Shown: one piece after another, positions 9,299 to 18,607 of the stretch | How the letters are laid out: each line of letters opens with the position of its first letter | Numbering within the stretch: the stretch's first letter is position 1 | From: Planctomycetota bacterium | GTDB lineage: Bacteria > Planctomycetota > Phycisphaerae > Sedimentisphaerales > Anaerobacaceae | NCBI GenBank assembly: GCA_019456255.1 | Contig: VRUG01000001.1 | Coordinates: 62,001-126,000 of the forward strand | Direction: 5' to 3' | DNA: 64,000 nucleotides | Notes under the pieces: generated by a model | The model's database searches: none | Seen by the model: the letters and a program-made list of their open reading frames with translations, nothing else | Told to the model about the DNA's origin: nothing | Made by a program: the position numbers and the translations under genes

Positions 9299-10345
9299 AT
9301 GGCAAGTTCGGAAAATGACGGTTCGGGCAAACAAACGACTGATAAGGATGTTCAGGAGAAGGGGGACATCTATGAAGATGAAATAAATCTGATAGGCCAT
9401 CTCATAGTTCTTTGGAAATGGAAATGGCTCATTTTAGTTTTTTCCATTTTGCCCACATTCGTGGTTTGGGTCACTCTTTTCTCTTCACCAAAAGATTATA
9501 AAGTTACTTATGTTTACGATTTAAGGGGCGATTTAAGCAATTGGGACCTTACTGAAAAGAATTACAATATTCTTGTCAGCAGCTTCTACAGTAAGGAAAA
9601 TTTAGCTAAGATCGTAAAAAAACTGCGTGACAATGGTATTACCGTGTATGCTGAACGGCTGAGTGCCGCAAGCGGCAATCCGACTGCCTTGAATGGTTTA
9701 TTAAAGTTTGAACCGCTTCCCTCTTATCCCGATCTTTCCAAAATGAAAATGACAACACAGGAACAGTTAGAGCAGATGCAAAAGCTGACCGCCCAATTAC
9801 TAAATATAAGCATAGTTGGGAAACCTAAAGGTGATGTTCCTAAAATATCTTCTGTAATAAGAGATAATCTTGAAAATGTGACTCCTGTGTATATGGCTCA
9901 GGAGCAATTGTCGGCTAGTATACGAGGATACAAGGCTATGATGGCTCGTATCGAAAGCAGCCGATTTAGTTTGAAGCTTGCCTTAAAAACAAATAAGTCT
10001 GCTTTAGGAAAACTTAAAAGTATGGAGCCCCGGGCTTCGGATGGATTTAGAAGTAATGTCACGCTACAGTTTGACGTTGGTGGTAAGAGTGAACATTTGC
10101 CTTTAGTATATCAGATACAGGCTTTAGAGTCAGAGATCGTGAAACTTGAAAAACGAGTAGAGGGGGATGAGGAGAATTATAAATATTATAAGGATTTGTT
10201 AGCTTTAAATGAAAAGCTGCTTGGGCTGTCTACGAAGAGCATTGCCTCGTATTATACGATTCAAGAGTATCACTCGTTTTTGCTCGAACTTAATAAAAGG
10301 AATCGAAAAGCAGGAGTTGAGGGATTATCTAAGCTCCTATATTAA
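9299..10345 (+). CDS. wzz: Wzz-type chain-length determinant, frame broken before its end
   Basis: The 348-residue product has an N-terminal transmembrane helix (about residues 38-60, WKWKWLILVF onward) followed by a long helical periplasmic region, as in Wzz/GNVR polysaccharide co-polymerases. These set the chain length of O-antigen or exopolysaccharide. A strong AGGAGG site precedes the ATG by 8 bases. The usual C-terminal second transmembrane helix is missing from this frame: the sequence ends in RNRKAGVEGLSKLLY. It continues in another frame immediately downstream (see 10299-10523). Removing one A from the run at 10295-10298 restores a continuous protein reading NKGIEKQELRDYL. The protein as written lacks its second membrane anchor, so either the gene is inactivated or the base is a sequencing or assembly error. 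Confidence 0.8.
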   Translation: MASSENDGSGKQTTDKDVQEKGDIYEDEINLIGHLIVLWKWKWLILVFSILPTFVVWVTLFSSPKDYKVTYVYDLRGDLSNWDLTEKNYNILVSSFYSKENLAKIVKKLRDNGITVYAERLSAASGNPTALNGLLKFEPLPSYPDLSKMKMTTQEQLEQMQKLTAQLLNISIVGKPKGDVPKISSVIRDNLENVTPVYMAQEQLSASIRGYKAMMARIESSRFSLKLALKTNKSALGKLKSMEPRASDGFRSNVTLQFDVGGKSEHLPLVYQIQALESEIVKLEKRVEGDEENYKYYKDLLALNEKLLGLSTKSIASYYTIQEYHSFLLELNKRNRKAGVEGLSKLLY

Positions 10346-10523
10346 AGGAATTGAGAGCCGCATGGCAGTAATCAGACCCATCACAGAAAATCCCAGCATT
10401 AAGGTTGTTTCGAAGGGTGCCATGAAAAAAAGTGCTATCGTGTTTGGGGCAACCTTACTGATATTCGTATTTGCATCTTTCTTTTTAGAAGGTCTTAAAA
10501 AAAGCCAACCTCAGGTTTCGTAG
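10299..10523 (+). pseudogene. wzz: Frameshifted C-terminal part of wzz
   Basis: This frame continues the chain-length protein with GIEKQELRDYLSSYIKG, a short PITENP segment typical of the region before the last helix, and a transmembrane helix (SAIVFGATLLIFVFASFF). It ends at 10523. It has no start or ribosome site of its own. The shift from the upstream frame corresponds to one extra base, most simply in the A4 run at 10295-10298. Confidence 0.8.
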
Positions 10524-10671
10524 AAGCCAGCTCTTGGCTAAATAATTAGAAGTATGGTCAGGGGTTAATTGTAACCCACGGGGACGGAGTGTGTCCTTAT
10601 TTAATAGATAGTTCTGTGTCAAAAGAGATATTTTTAAGGGATAGCGGAGGTCCTAAGAAAGGAATGAGATA

Positions 10672-11628
10672 ATGAAAGTACTTGTAACGGGCGGTGGCGG
10701 CTTTATTGGTTCGGCGGTGTCTAAATATCTTTTGCGTAATGGACTTGAAGTTCGGGTTATCGATTTGGTAGAGCCCAAGACCGAAGGTGTAGAGCACATC
10801 TGTGGAAGTATTTTGGACACTAATATTGTTCGTGAGGCTGTTGGCGGGTGCGATGCTGTAATCCATTTGGCAGCAATGCTTGGTGTCCGGAAGACCGAGG
10901 CAGAACGATTAGGTTGCCTGAATATTAATATTATGGGGACGGTAAATATTATTGAGGCGTGCATAAAAGATGGTATCAAGAAAATTGTTTTGGCCTCTTC
11001 TTCCGAAGTATACGGTGAGCCTGGAGTAGATAAGGTTACCGAAGAAACTGAGCTAAAGCCAAAATCTGTTTACGCTACGACGAAGATTGTATCAGAGGAA
11101 TATCTAAGAGCCTATAACAAAAGGTATGGTATAGACTATTCGATTGTAAGGTTCTTCAATGTATATGGTATCGGGCAAGTTGCTGAGTTTGTTTTGCCTC
11201 GATTTGTTCGGGCGGCTTTAGATGGCAAATCTCCTGTAGTGTATGGAGACGGAGAGCAGATTCGTTCGTTTTGTTACATGAATGATGCAGCTCAGGGTAT
11301 ATATCTTGCTTTAACTAATGAGCAGGCGAATGGAAATATATTCAATATAGGTAATAACTGCCCTGTAACAATGAAAGGTTTGGCGGAAAAAGTAATTGCT
11401 GCTTCGGGCAAAGATTTAGAAGTAAAACACATTTTGATGGAGGAATCTGACCGCAGCAAATCGCGAGAAATTTTTGTCCGCGTACCCGATATCAGCAAGG
11501 CTCGAAAGGTACTGAGTTTTTCTCCTCAGGTCAGTCTTGATGATGGTATTCGTAAACTTTTCGACCATGGGGATGTTCCTTATGGCTGGCACGAGTCAAT
11601 GAATTACACAAAATCTTCTTATAAATGA
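10672..11628 (+). CDS. NAD-dependent sugar epimerase/dehydratase
   Basis: The 318-residue protein is an extended short-chain dehydrogenase. It has the NAD-binding motif TGGGGFIG at residues 6-13 and the catalytic YxxxK (Tyr134, Lys138 in YATTK). The IRSFCYMNDAAQGIYLAL segment is typical of nucleotide-sugar epimerases. It probably acts on a UDP-, GDP- or TDP-sugar. It does not look like PseB, which normally carries a TGGTGSFG motif and a Met in place of the catalytic Tyr. It heads the nonulosonic-acid block, about 150 bases after the broken wzz, with a ribosome site AAAGGA about 10 bases before the start. Its exact substrate cannot be set from sequence. Confidence 0.85.
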   Translation: MKVLVTGGGGFIGSAVSKYLLRNGLEVRVIDLVEPKTEGVEHICGSILDTNIVREAVGGCDAVIHLAAMLGVRKTEAERLGCLNINIMGTVNIIEACIKDGIKKIVLASSSEVYGEPGVDKVTEETELKPKSVYATTKIVSEEYLRAYNKRYGIDYSIVRFFNVYGIGQVAEFVLPRFVRAALDGKSPVVYGDGEQIRSFCYMNDAAQGIYLALTNEQANGNIFNIGNNCPVTMKGLAEKVIAASGKDLEVKHILMEESDRSKSREIFVRVPDISKARKVLSFSPQVSLDDGIRKLFDHGDVPYGWHESMNYTKSSYK

Positions 11629-11738
11629 TGAAGAGATTGTTTTTTGTATCAAGGGTGAGGGTAATTGTTTTCACGGCTGTCCTGTCAGGTTGTCCACTTG
11701 TTTGGCATTGTGCTGGATAATAATTTCACTGGTTGAAT

Positions 11739-12944
11739 ATGAATAAAACACAAACAGATTTCATACCTTATGCGTTCCCTTTGACTGAGGCAGTTGATAT
11801 CGATTCAGTCTGCGAGGTATTGCGCGGGACCTGGCTTAGTCAGGGTCCTATGACCCGAAAATTCGAGTCTCAAATAGCCGATTACTGTAATGCAAAATAT
11901 GCGGTCGTTGTGAGCAGCGGTACGGCTGCACTTCATTTGTCGTGCATGGCTCTTGAATTGTCTCAGGCAGATAGCCACTGGGTGCCACCGATTACATTTG
12001 TGGCAACAGCTAATTGCGGTGTGTATTGCGGTTCAACTCCGGAGTTCGTTGACATTGATAGTTCAACGTACAATATGGATGTTGCGGTTCTGGAAGAAAA
12101 ACTAAAAGAGGCAAAAAGAAAAGGCAAACTTCCCCGTGTTGTCATCCCTGTTCATTTTGCTGGTCTTGCGTGTGAGATGGAGCGCATTTATGCTTTGTCG
12201 GAGCAATATAATTTTAGGATTATCGAGGATGCGTGTCACTCTATTGGAGCAAGTTACCAGACATCGTCAGGTGAGCGTTGTAAGATAGGCTCGTGCAGTC
12301 ATTGTGATATGACTGTGTTTAGCTTTCAGTCGGTCAAGCATATTGCGACAGGCGAAGGGGGCTGTATTACTACCAACAACAAAGAGCTATACGAGAAGTT
12401 GGTTATGTTGAGAAATCACGGCATCACGCGGCAAAAAGAATTATTGTCTAATAAGGAAGATATGCCGTGGTATTACGAGATGCAGATGTTAGGTTTTAAT
12501 TACAGACTAAGTGACATTCATTGTGCTCTTGGCTCAAGCCAGCTCACTCGTCTTGACAAGATGGTCAAGTGGCGTCAGGAGAAGGCGTTATTGTATGATG
12601 ACCTATTGAGTAATGCCCGCGCGGTTACCCCTCAAAAGCGAATTGCGGGATTTGATAACAGCTTTCATTTATACGTAGTGCAGATAGACTATGAGAGTTA
12701 CGGGACGAGCCGAACCGAAGTTATGAATTCGCTGAAAGAACTTGGTATTGGAACGCAGGTTCATTATATACCGATTCATTTTCAGCCTTTCTACCAAAAT
12801 AAATTCGGTACAAAAGCGGTGTGTTGTCCTAATGCAGAGAAGTATTATTCAAAAGCTTTGTCACTTCCGATGTTTGCTAATATAAGTACGGAAATAGTAA
12901 CGCGAGTTGTGAAAGGGCTGCTTGGGGTTTTAAAGGACGATTGA
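11739..12944 (+). CDS. pseC: PseC-like UDP-amino-sugar aminotransferase
   Basis: The product is a DegT/DnrJ/EryC1/StrS-family PLP aminotransferase of about 401 residues. The PLP lysine lies near residue 200 in FSFQSVKHIATGEGG, preceded by the IIEDACHSIGA motif. The segment GTWLSQGPMTRKFE and the cysteine-rich insertion SCSHCDMT are characteristic of PseC, which aminates UDP-4-keto-6-deoxy-L-altrosamine in pseudaminic acid synthesis. B. subtilis SpsC is a relative. The following genes encode PseH-, PseF/SpsF-, PseI- and PseG-like proteins, which supports the pathway. An in-frame TTG lies two codons upstream of the chosen ATG; neither has a clear ribosome site. It ends one base before the TTG start of the next gene. 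Confidence 0.85.
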   Translation: MNKTQTDFIPYAFPLTEAVDIDSVCEVLRGTWLSQGPMTRKFESQIADYCNAKYAVVVSSGTAALHLSCMALELSQADSHWVPPITFVATANCGVYCGSTPEFVDIDSSTYNMDVAVLEEKLKEAKRKGKLPRVVIPVHFAGLACEMERIYALSEQYNFRIIEDACHSIGASYQTSSGERCKIGSCSHCDMTVFSFQSVKHIATGEGGCITTNNKELYEKLVMLRNHGITRQKELLSNKEDMPWYYEMQMLGFNYRLSDIHCALGSSQLTRLDKMVKWRQEKALLYDDLLSNARAVTPQKRIAGFDNSFHLYVVQIDYESYGTSRTEVMNSLKELGIGTQVHYIPIHFQPFYQNKFGTKAVCCPNAEKYYSKALSLPMFANISTEIVTRVVKGLLGVLKDD

Positions 12945-12945
12945 T

Positions 12946-13491
12946 TTGAGCGAAGATATTTTAATTAAAAGTGAGTCGGTTTATTTGAGGCCCGTGCATG
13001 AAAACGACCTTGCCGGCAGTTATATGGAGTGGCTTAAGGACGAAGAAGTGACCAGGTTTATGGAATTTGGGAACGAGCCGGTCACTCTCGAAAGAATGAA
13101 AGAATATTTAGAATCGTTGAACAACGATGAGAATATATTTCTTGCTATTGTTCTTAATGATAATGAGCAGCATGTTGGAAATATAAGATTGGGTCCTATT
13201 GATATGGCGAATAAAAAGTCGGAGATAGGTATTATGCTTGGTTCTCGCAGCGTTTGGGGTAAGGGCGTGGCGCGTTTGGCTATGAATTTGGTTCTTGAAC
13301 ATGCATTTGATAAGTTAGGTTTGAAGATGATTACGCTTGGAGTTAATAGGGAAAATACCAGGGCAATCGGATTGTATGAGAAGCTTGGTTTTGTTAGAGA
13401 TGAGAACAATGTGGTTAATGAAGGGCATCAGGCTACCATTCTATATAAATTAATGGCTGAAACATTCAATAAAGGAAAGGTCAGATCGTAA
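12946..13491 (+). CDS. pseH: PseH-like GNAT N-acetyltransferase
   Basis: The 181-residue GNAT-fold protein shows the pattern VYLRPVHENDL at the N-terminus. The acetyl-CoA loop lies around GSRSVWGKGVARLAMNLVLEHAF, followed by LGVNRENTRAIGLYEKLGF. PseH acetylates the C4 amine installed by PseC, using acetyl-CoA. The start is a TTG at 12946, supported by AAAGGA 10 bases upstream and by immediate coupling to the pseC stop. It overlaps the next gene by one base (TAATG). The presence of a normal CoA-dependent acetyltransferase matters, because a second, lipoyl-linked acyltransferase is found further down the operon. Confidence 0.8.
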   Translation: MSEDILIKSESVYLRPVHENDLAGSYMEWLKDEEVTRFMEFGNEPVTLERMKEYLESLNNDENIFLAIVLNDNEQHVGNIRLGPIDMANKKSEIGIMLGSRSVWGKGVARLAMNLVLEHAFDKLGLKMITLGVNRENTRAIGLYEKLGFVRDENNVVNEGHQATILYKLMAETFNKGKVRS

Positions 13492-14480
13492 TGAATATCG
13501 CTAACGGATTGTCGTTTATTTTTTTTGGTACCGGGTCCATAGGGCAGCGTCACATAAGAAACCTTAAGAGTCTTGGTATAGATAGTAAGAATATATACAT
13601 ATATGAACCAAATAATGAATTGGCGGAAAAGGTTTCCAAAGAACATGGAGTTGTTCCGGTTGACGATGGCAGTTTATGGTCGAATAAATATAGCGTTGCG
13701 TTTGTAACCAATCCCAACTCGATGCATTTTGATACGGCATTAGCGGCAGCGAAACATGGTTGTCATCTGTTTATAGAAAAGCCTCTGGCAACCAGTTTAG
13801 ACGGTTTGGATGAGTTGCTTGATATTGCTAAGCAAAAGAATCTAATCTCTATAGTCGGTTGCAACATGCGATTTCATCCTGGTCCTGCAAAGGTCAAGCA
13901 GTTGTTAGATGAAAAAGTTATCGGTCGTATACTTTCCGGTCATGTTGAGACTGGCTCGTTTTTACCTGGCTGGCGTCCTTGGCAGGATTACAAAGAAAGT
14001 TACAGCGCAAGAAAAGATTTAGGGGGCGGTTGTGTTTTAGACTGTATTCATGAGATTGATTTAACCTGTTGGTATTTCGGAATCCCGCAGGATTTAAAAT
14101 CTTATGTGTCTAATACTGGTTTTATCGGGATTGAATGTGAAGATGTGGCTGATATTCTAATGAGATACGAGGATGGGTTTTCGTGTTTTGTCCATATCGA
14201 TTATATCCAACAGACCTATGAAAGAAAATGCAGAATCGTTGGAGAGAAGGGTACTATCTGGTGGGACACAAACGCAGGCGAGGTAAAAGTTTATCTTGCT
14301 GCCGATAATTCATTTACAAAATATTGTGAGCCTATTGATTATGATGACGGCGAGGCTTATGTTGAGGAACTGAAGCACTTTTTGGATTGTGTAGATAAAA
14401 AAGTGCAAACGCAAAACAGTATTTTTAGTGCAGTTGAAATCTTAAAAACTGCATTAAAAGCAAAAGGAGAATTGAAATGA
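13491..14480 (+). CDS. Gfo/Idh/MocA-family sugar oxidoreductase
   Basis: The 329-residue protein has an N-terminal Rossmann fold with FFGTGSIGQRHIRNLKSLG and the EKPLA motif. The C-terminal half contains the HEIDLTCWYFG substrate-domain segment, as in Gfo/Idh/MocA dehydrogenases. These oxidise or reduce a sugar hydroxyl with NAD(P). The gene overlaps pseH by one base and the following aminotransferase by four, so oxidation and transamination of the same substrate are likely coupled. It is not part of the standard Pse pathway. I infer that it makes a ketone or aldehyde for the class III aminotransferase, adding an extra amino group to the nonulosonic acid or its precursor. Confidence 0.8.
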   Translation: MNIANGLSFIFFGTGSIGQRHIRNLKSLGIDSKNIYIYEPNNELAEKVSKEHGVVPVDDGSLWSNKYSVAFVTNPNSMHFDTALAAAKHGCHLFIEKPLATSLDGLDELLDIAKQKNLISIVGCNMRFHPGPAKVKQLLDEKVIGRILSGHVETGSFLPGWRPWQDYKESYSARKDLGGGCVLDCIHEIDLTCWYFGIPQDLKSYVSNTGFIGIECEDVADILMRYEDGFSCFVHIDYIQQTYERKCRIVGEKGTIWWDTNAGEVKVYLAADNSFTKYCEPIDYDDGEAYVEELKHFLDCVDKKVQTQNSIFSAVEILKTALKAKGELK

Positions 14481-15766
14481 AGCTCGAAAGATCGATGAAA
14501 TTGCTTGAAGACGGACTCAAGGTTATTCCCGGTGCAACTCAAACTTTCAGTAAAGGTTTTAATCAATTTGTTGAAGGTGTTTCTCCTGTTTATTTGGAAA
14601 GAGGCAAGGGTAGCCATGTGTGGGATGTGGATGGCAATGAGTATATCGACTATATCATTGCGCTTTTGCCTAATATTTTAGGCTATTCTTATGAAGCCGT
14701 TAATGAAGCTGTGCGAAATCAATTGGAAAAGGGTGTTTCTTTTTCTCTACCGCATCCACTGGAAATTCAGTTGGCCGAGAAGTTGATAGAGCTTATTCCA
14801 TGTGCGGAAATGGTTAAATTTGGCAAGACTGGTTCGGATGCCACTTCTGCGGCAGTAAGGGCGGCAAGGGCTTATACCGAAAAGGATGTAATTCTTTACT
14901 GCGGGTATCACGGCTGGCACGACTGGCATATTGGCGCTACCAGCAGAAACCTTGGGGTTCCTAAAGCGGTTTCAGAACTAACTAAGAGTTTTGTGTACAA
15001 TGACATTGAAAATCTCTCTGAACTTTTTGAAACTTATAAAGACCAAGTTGCCGCTGTAATCATGGAACCCATGAATTTCTTTGAACCTAAGGCTGGGTAT
15101 TTACAACAGGTCAAGGATCTGTGTCATCAAAATGATTCGCTTTTAATTTTTGACGAAATCATTACAGGGTTTAGGTTTTCTCTTGGTGGCGCACAAGAGA
15201 TCTTTGGTGTCCTTCCTGATTTGGCTACGTACAGCAAGGTTCTTGCAAACGGATTCCCACTTTCTGCTGTTGTAGGGAGCCGTAAAGTAATGGAAATTTT
15301 CACAGATATATTTTACTCGCTAACTTTTGGGGGCGAAACGCTTTCTTTGGCAGCAGCTATTGCAACACTACATGAATTGGAGACCAAAAATGTTATTGAG
15401 CATATACATGAACAGGGACAACGAATCAAAGACTTTGTTAATCAAACTGCAAGTGATTTAGGTATCGAAGATCAAGTTCAGTGTATCGGGAGACCGTGTT
15501 TTAGTTTAATGAAATTTAGCGATAGCGATGGGAAGGACTCGATCGCCCTGCGTGGTCTCTTTCAGCAGGAAGTAGTGAGTCAAGGGATATTATTTTTGAC
15601 AACTAATAATCTTTCGTACGGACATAGTAAAGAAGACGTTGACAAGACAATGGAAGCCTATGGTAATGCGTTAGAGGTTATCAAAACAGCTCTGGCGGAG
15701 GACGACATTGGTAAGCATATGCTGGGCAAACCTATCCAGCCGATATTTTCAATCAGGCGCACATGA
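14477..15766 (+). CDS. Class III (GSA-type) PLP aminotransferase
   Basis: The 429-residue protein matches the glutamate-1-semialdehyde aminomutase type of class III aminotransferase. It has KTGSDATSAAVRAARAYT, FDEIITGFRF and the PLP lysine Lys254 in YSKVLANGFP. The real hemL enzyme acts on tetrapyrrole precursors, but the location here between a sugar oxidoreductase and a cytidylyltransferase points to amination of a sugar carbonyl. KdnA/KdnB of Shewanella make 8-amino-Kdo by a similar oxidation-plus-amination logic with other enzyme families. It overlaps both neighbours by ATGA, which indicates tight coupling. The substrate is inferred, not shown. Confidence 0.8.
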   Translation: MKLERSMKLLEDGLKVIPGATQTFSKGFNQFVEGVSPVYLERGKGSHVWDVDGNEYIDYIIALLPNILGYSYEAVNEAVRNQLEKGVSFSLPHPLEIQLAEKLIELIPCAEMVKFGKTGSDATSAAVRAARAYTEKDVILYCGYHGWHDWHIGATSRNLGVPKAVSELTKSFVYNDIENLSELFETYKDQVAAVIMEPMNFFEPKAGYLQQVKDLCHQNDSLLIFDEIITGFRFSLGGAQEIFGVLPDLATYSKVLANGFPLSAVVGSRKVMEIFTDIFYSLTFGGETLSLAAAIATLHELETKNVIEHIHEQGQRIKDFVNQTASDLGIEDQVQCIGRPCFSLMKFSDSDGKDSIALRGLFQQEVVSQGILFLTTNNLSYGHSKEDVDKTMEAYGNALEVIKTALAEDDIGKHMLGKPIQPIFSIRRT

Positions 15767-16506
15767 AAAAAATAAAGACCGACAAAAAAATTAGTGCAAT
15801 TATCCAGGCTCGTCTGGACTCATCTCGTTTATCCGGAAAGGTTCTCAAAGAGATACTTGGCAAGCCTATGCTTGGGTATCTCCTTGAAAGAGTAAGTAAG
15901 TCCAGTTATTTGGACCAGGTAATTGTAGCAACAAGTGACAATGAAAACGACCGAGAGATCGTTGAATATTGCAACCAACTCGGCTTTGCGGTTTTTGCTG
16001 GAAGCAAGGATGATGTTTTAGATAGATACTATCAGGCGGCCAAAGAAAATGGTGTAGATATTATCGTAAGGATTGGTGCAGATTCACCGATGGAAGACCC
16101 TGAGATAATTGATATGGTTATTGAAGAGCACTTGTCAAGCGGCAACGACTGCACACACAATTTGTGCCTTCTTGGCAGTAATATGCCCGATGGCGTGGAT
16201 TTGGAAGTTATTAATTTTGAAGCGTTAGAACAATCCTGGCTCTTTGGCAAAGAGCCTCACCATCGAGAGCATGTAGATGAATATATCTATGAACATCCCG
16301 AGATTTTCAAGATTGGGGTGGTTTCCGGGCCTGAGTGGATTAATAGGCCTGATTATCGTTTAACTGTTGACTATGCTCAGGATTTTGAACTTGTTACAAA
16401 GATATTTCAACATTTCCATCCCAATCAGCCTTCCATTCGCGAAGTGGTGCAATTTCTTGACGAAAACCCTGCGTTAGTGCAGATGAACTCTCAGTATATA
16501 AATTAG
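15763..16506 (+). CDS. pseF: SpsF/PseF-like CMP-nonulosonate cytidylyltransferase
   Basis: The 247-residue protein starts with a nucleotidyltransferase signature IIQARLDSSRLSGKVLKEILGKPMLGYLLERV and continues with VRIGADSPMEDPEIID. These are typical of SpsF-like cytidylyltransferases, which activate acid sugars such as pseudaminic acid with CTP. It lies directly upstream of the NeuB/PseI-like synthase and overlaps the aminotransferase by four bases. PseF and SpsF are hard to tell apart by sequence alone; the symbol reflects pathway context. Confidence 0.8.
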   Translation: MKKIKTDKKISAIIQARLDSSRLSGKVLKEILGKPMLGYLLERVSKSSYLDQVIVATSDNENDREIVEYCNQLGFAVFAGSKDDVLDRYYQAAKENGVDIIVRIGADSPMEDPEIIDMVIEEHLSSGNDCTHNLCLLGSNMPDGVDLEVINFEALEQSWLFGKEPHHREHVDEYIYEHPEIFKIGVVSGPEWINRPDYRLTVDYAQDFELVTKIFQHFHPNQPSIREVVQFLDENPALVQMNSQYIN

Positions 16507-16564
16507 AAAATCTAATTACTAATGAGAATGTTGTTTGTGCACCAGCATTTACAAGGAGACTATA

Positions 16565-17620
16565 GTGACTTGGCAAGATATGAAAATCGGTAATTATATT
16601 ATCGGCATAGATAAGCCTTGTTTTATTATTGCTGAAGTTGGTATGAACCATAATGGTTCCTTTGAGCTGGCAGAGCAGATGATAAAAAGTGCTGCTGATG
16701 CCGGTGCCGATGCTGTGAAGTTTCAAAACTTTAAGACGGAAGATTTTCTTTCTGACAAAAAATTACCTATTACATATAAGTATCATGGCAAAGAGATTAC
16801 TGAGCCTCTCTGGGATGCGTGCAAAAGAAGTGAATTCAAAAGAGAGTGGATACCTGATTTAAAAAAGATGTGTGATGAGTTGGGTGTTGTGTTTTTTTCT
16901 ACGCCAACCTCCGAGGAGGGCATTGATGATTTGATAAATTCGGGTGTTGAGGCCTTGAAAAACGGCTCGGACTATCTTACACAGCTTCCACTATTACGAT
17001 ATATGGGGACGACCGGTGTGCCAGTGATAGTTTCCACTGGAATGGCTAATCAGCAGGACGTTGATGATGCGGTTGAAGCGGTTAAAAGCGGCGGTAAAAG
17101 CCGTGTAGTTTTAATGCATTGCGTGAGTACCTATCCTACTGCTATTGAGGATTTGAATTTAAATAAAATGGTTACTTTAATGGAGAGGTATAATCTTCCT
17201 GTTGGTTTCTCAGACCATACCGGTGACTTCAAGGCGGCAGTTCAAGCTGTCACTCTTAAGGCGTGTATGGTCGAAAAACATTTTACTGTTGATAAAAATC
17301 TCCCTGGAGCTGACCAGAATATCAGCTGCAATCCGGAAGAGTTCAACATTTTGGTTAGAGAGATACGTGATGCTGAAAAAAGAATGGGGGCCAAAAACAT
17401 AAGCCCTGCCAAAGGCGAGATGTGTCATAAAGACCAGTCGCGAATTGGTTTAGTTGCGGCAAGAGATATTCAGGCAGGGAGCGTTCTTGTGACGGAGGAT
17501 GTTGCTTACCGGAAACCTGCTCTTGGTTTATTGCCTAAGCAACTTAATGATGTATTGGGGCGGGTAGCCTCGGTAAGCATTTCTTCTGGAGAGCCTTTAA
17601 GGTCTGAACAGCTTTCCTGA
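16565..17620 (+). CDS. pseI: NeuB/PseI-like nonulosonic acid synthase
   Basis: The 351-residue protein condenses phosphoenolpyruvate with a 2,4-diacetamido hexose (or ManNAc) to form a nonulosonic acid. It has the NeuB pattern FIIAEVGMNHNG, KFQNFKTEDF, LPVGFSDHT and VEKHFTVD. A C-terminal SAF (antifreeze-like) domain spans about residues 290-350. The GTG at 16565 is chosen because AAGGAG lies six bases upstream; an ATG at 16535 would add ten residues without a ribosome site. Sequence alone does not separate PseI, LegI and NeuB. Company with PseC-, PseH- and PseG-like genes favours a pseudaminic-type product. Confidence 0.85.
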   Translation: MTWQDMKIGNYIIGIDKPCFIIAEVGMNHNGSFELAEQMIKSAADAGADAVKFQNFKTEDFLSDKKLPITYKYHGKEITEPLWDACKRSEFKREWIPDLKKMCDELGVVFFSTPTSEEGIDDLINSGVEALKNGSDYLTQLPLLRYMGTTGVPVIVSTGMANQQDVDDAVEAVKSGGKSRVVLMHCVSTYPTAIEDLNLNKMVTLMERYNLPVGFSDHTGDFKAAVQAVTLKACMVEKHFTVDKNLPGADQNISCNPEEFNILVREIRDAEKRMGAKNISPAKGEMCHKDQSRIGLVAARDIQAGSVLVTEDVAYRKPALGLLPKQLNDVLGRVASVSISSGEPLRSEQLS

Positions 17621-17673
17621 GACAGGCCTAAGTACAAGTCAACTCTAAACATTCATAATTAAGCTTTAGCAAA

Positions 17674-18597
17674 ATGGAAAAAGGTGACATTTTAGTTACG
17701 GGCGGTTGTGGGTTTATTGGCTCTCATCTTGTTAACCGATTAATCAACGAAGGCCATAGTGTTGTAGTAGCCGATGATTTATCGACCGGCACGCTTGAGA
17801 ATTTAAACAGCAAGGCGGTCTTTTGTCAAGGAGATGTATCTGACGGTTCGTTTGTTGAAAATGTTTTCAGTAGTCATAAGATAAGATACATTATTCACCA
17901 GGCCGCTAAAATAAATCACAGCCTGTATGGCGAAGACCCTGAACGTGACATTAATACCAGTGTTCTGAGTACCATTAATTTAATTAAGTGCAGTTTAAAA
18001 CACAAGGCTGAGAGATTTGTATTTGCATCATCGGTTGCTGTGTACGGCCAACCGAAAGAACTTCCGCTCTCTGAAAATGGTCCCGCTAAGCCTGTCTATT
18101 CATACGGTATCGCGAAAAAATGTGCCGAGGACTATGTCAGGTTTTACGCAAAAAATTACGGCTTGGACTATTCTATTCTCCGGTATGCGAATGTTTATGG
18201 TCCGCGTCAGCCTATATACGGGGAAGTTGGCGTTGTTGCGATATTTACTGATAACTTTATAAATGAAAAACAGTTTGTTATATTTGGAACCGGTGAGAAT
18301 CTCCGTGATTATATTTATGTTGATGATGTCATCGATGCTACCTTGTTGTCAATGAATGCTCCGCGTAACAACACTTTGAATATTGGATGTGGTGAAGGAG
18401 TAAGCGTTAACCGTCTTTGGGACATCTTTAAATCTTTAGACAGCGGTATTTTGTGTCAAAATAAGCCCGAACGAACCGGGGAGCTGGGGAATTTTTATTG
18501 CGATGTGACCAAAGCGAAGAATCTGTTTAACTGGTGTCCTAAGGTTCAAATCGAAGAAGGTATTAAAAGAACCCTCGAGTTTTACAAAAGTAAATAA
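17674..18597 (+). CDS. NAD-dependent nucleotide-sugar epimerase
   Basis: The 307-residue extended SDR has the NAD motif TGGCGFIG near residue 10 and the catalytic Tyr144/Lys148 in YGIAK. It is similar in style to UDP-glucose 4-epimerases (RYANVYGPRQ, GENLRDYIYVDDV). It probably interconverts a UDP-sugar used for the same glycan. It sits between the nonulosonate synthase and a methyltransferase; the gap to pseI is 53 bases and no strong ribosome site is visible. The precise substrate is unknown. Confidence 0.8.
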   Translation: MEKGDILVTGGCGFIGSHLVNRLINEGHSVVVADDLSTGTLENLNSKAVFCQGDVSDGSFVENVFSSHKIRYIIHQAAKINHSLYGEDPERDINTSVLSTINLIKCSLKHKAERFVFASSVAVYGQPKELPLSENGPAKPVYSYGIAKKCAEDYVRFYAKNYGLDYSILRYANVYGPRQPIYGEVGVVAIFTDNFINEKQFVIFGTGENLRDYIYVDDVIDATLLSMNAPRNNTLNIGCGEGVSVNRLWDIFKSLDSGILCQNKPERTGELGNFYCDVTKAKNLFNWCPKVQIEEGIKRTLEFYKSK

Positions 18598-18607
18598 ACT
18601 GATAATT

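Noticed and set aside
10295-10300. Programmed -1 frameshift in wzz
   Set aside because: The required shift is by one base forward (or two back), and no slippery heptamer with -1 direction fits; an indel is simpler.
10562-10594. Hairpin GGGTT/AACCC and following G-rich stretch as a terminator after wzz
   Set aside because: The stem is only 5 bp and no T-tract follows.
13020-13409. Minus-strand ORF of 129 residues inside pseH
   Set aside because: It overlaps a well-supported acetyltransferase gene in full and has no recognisable motif.
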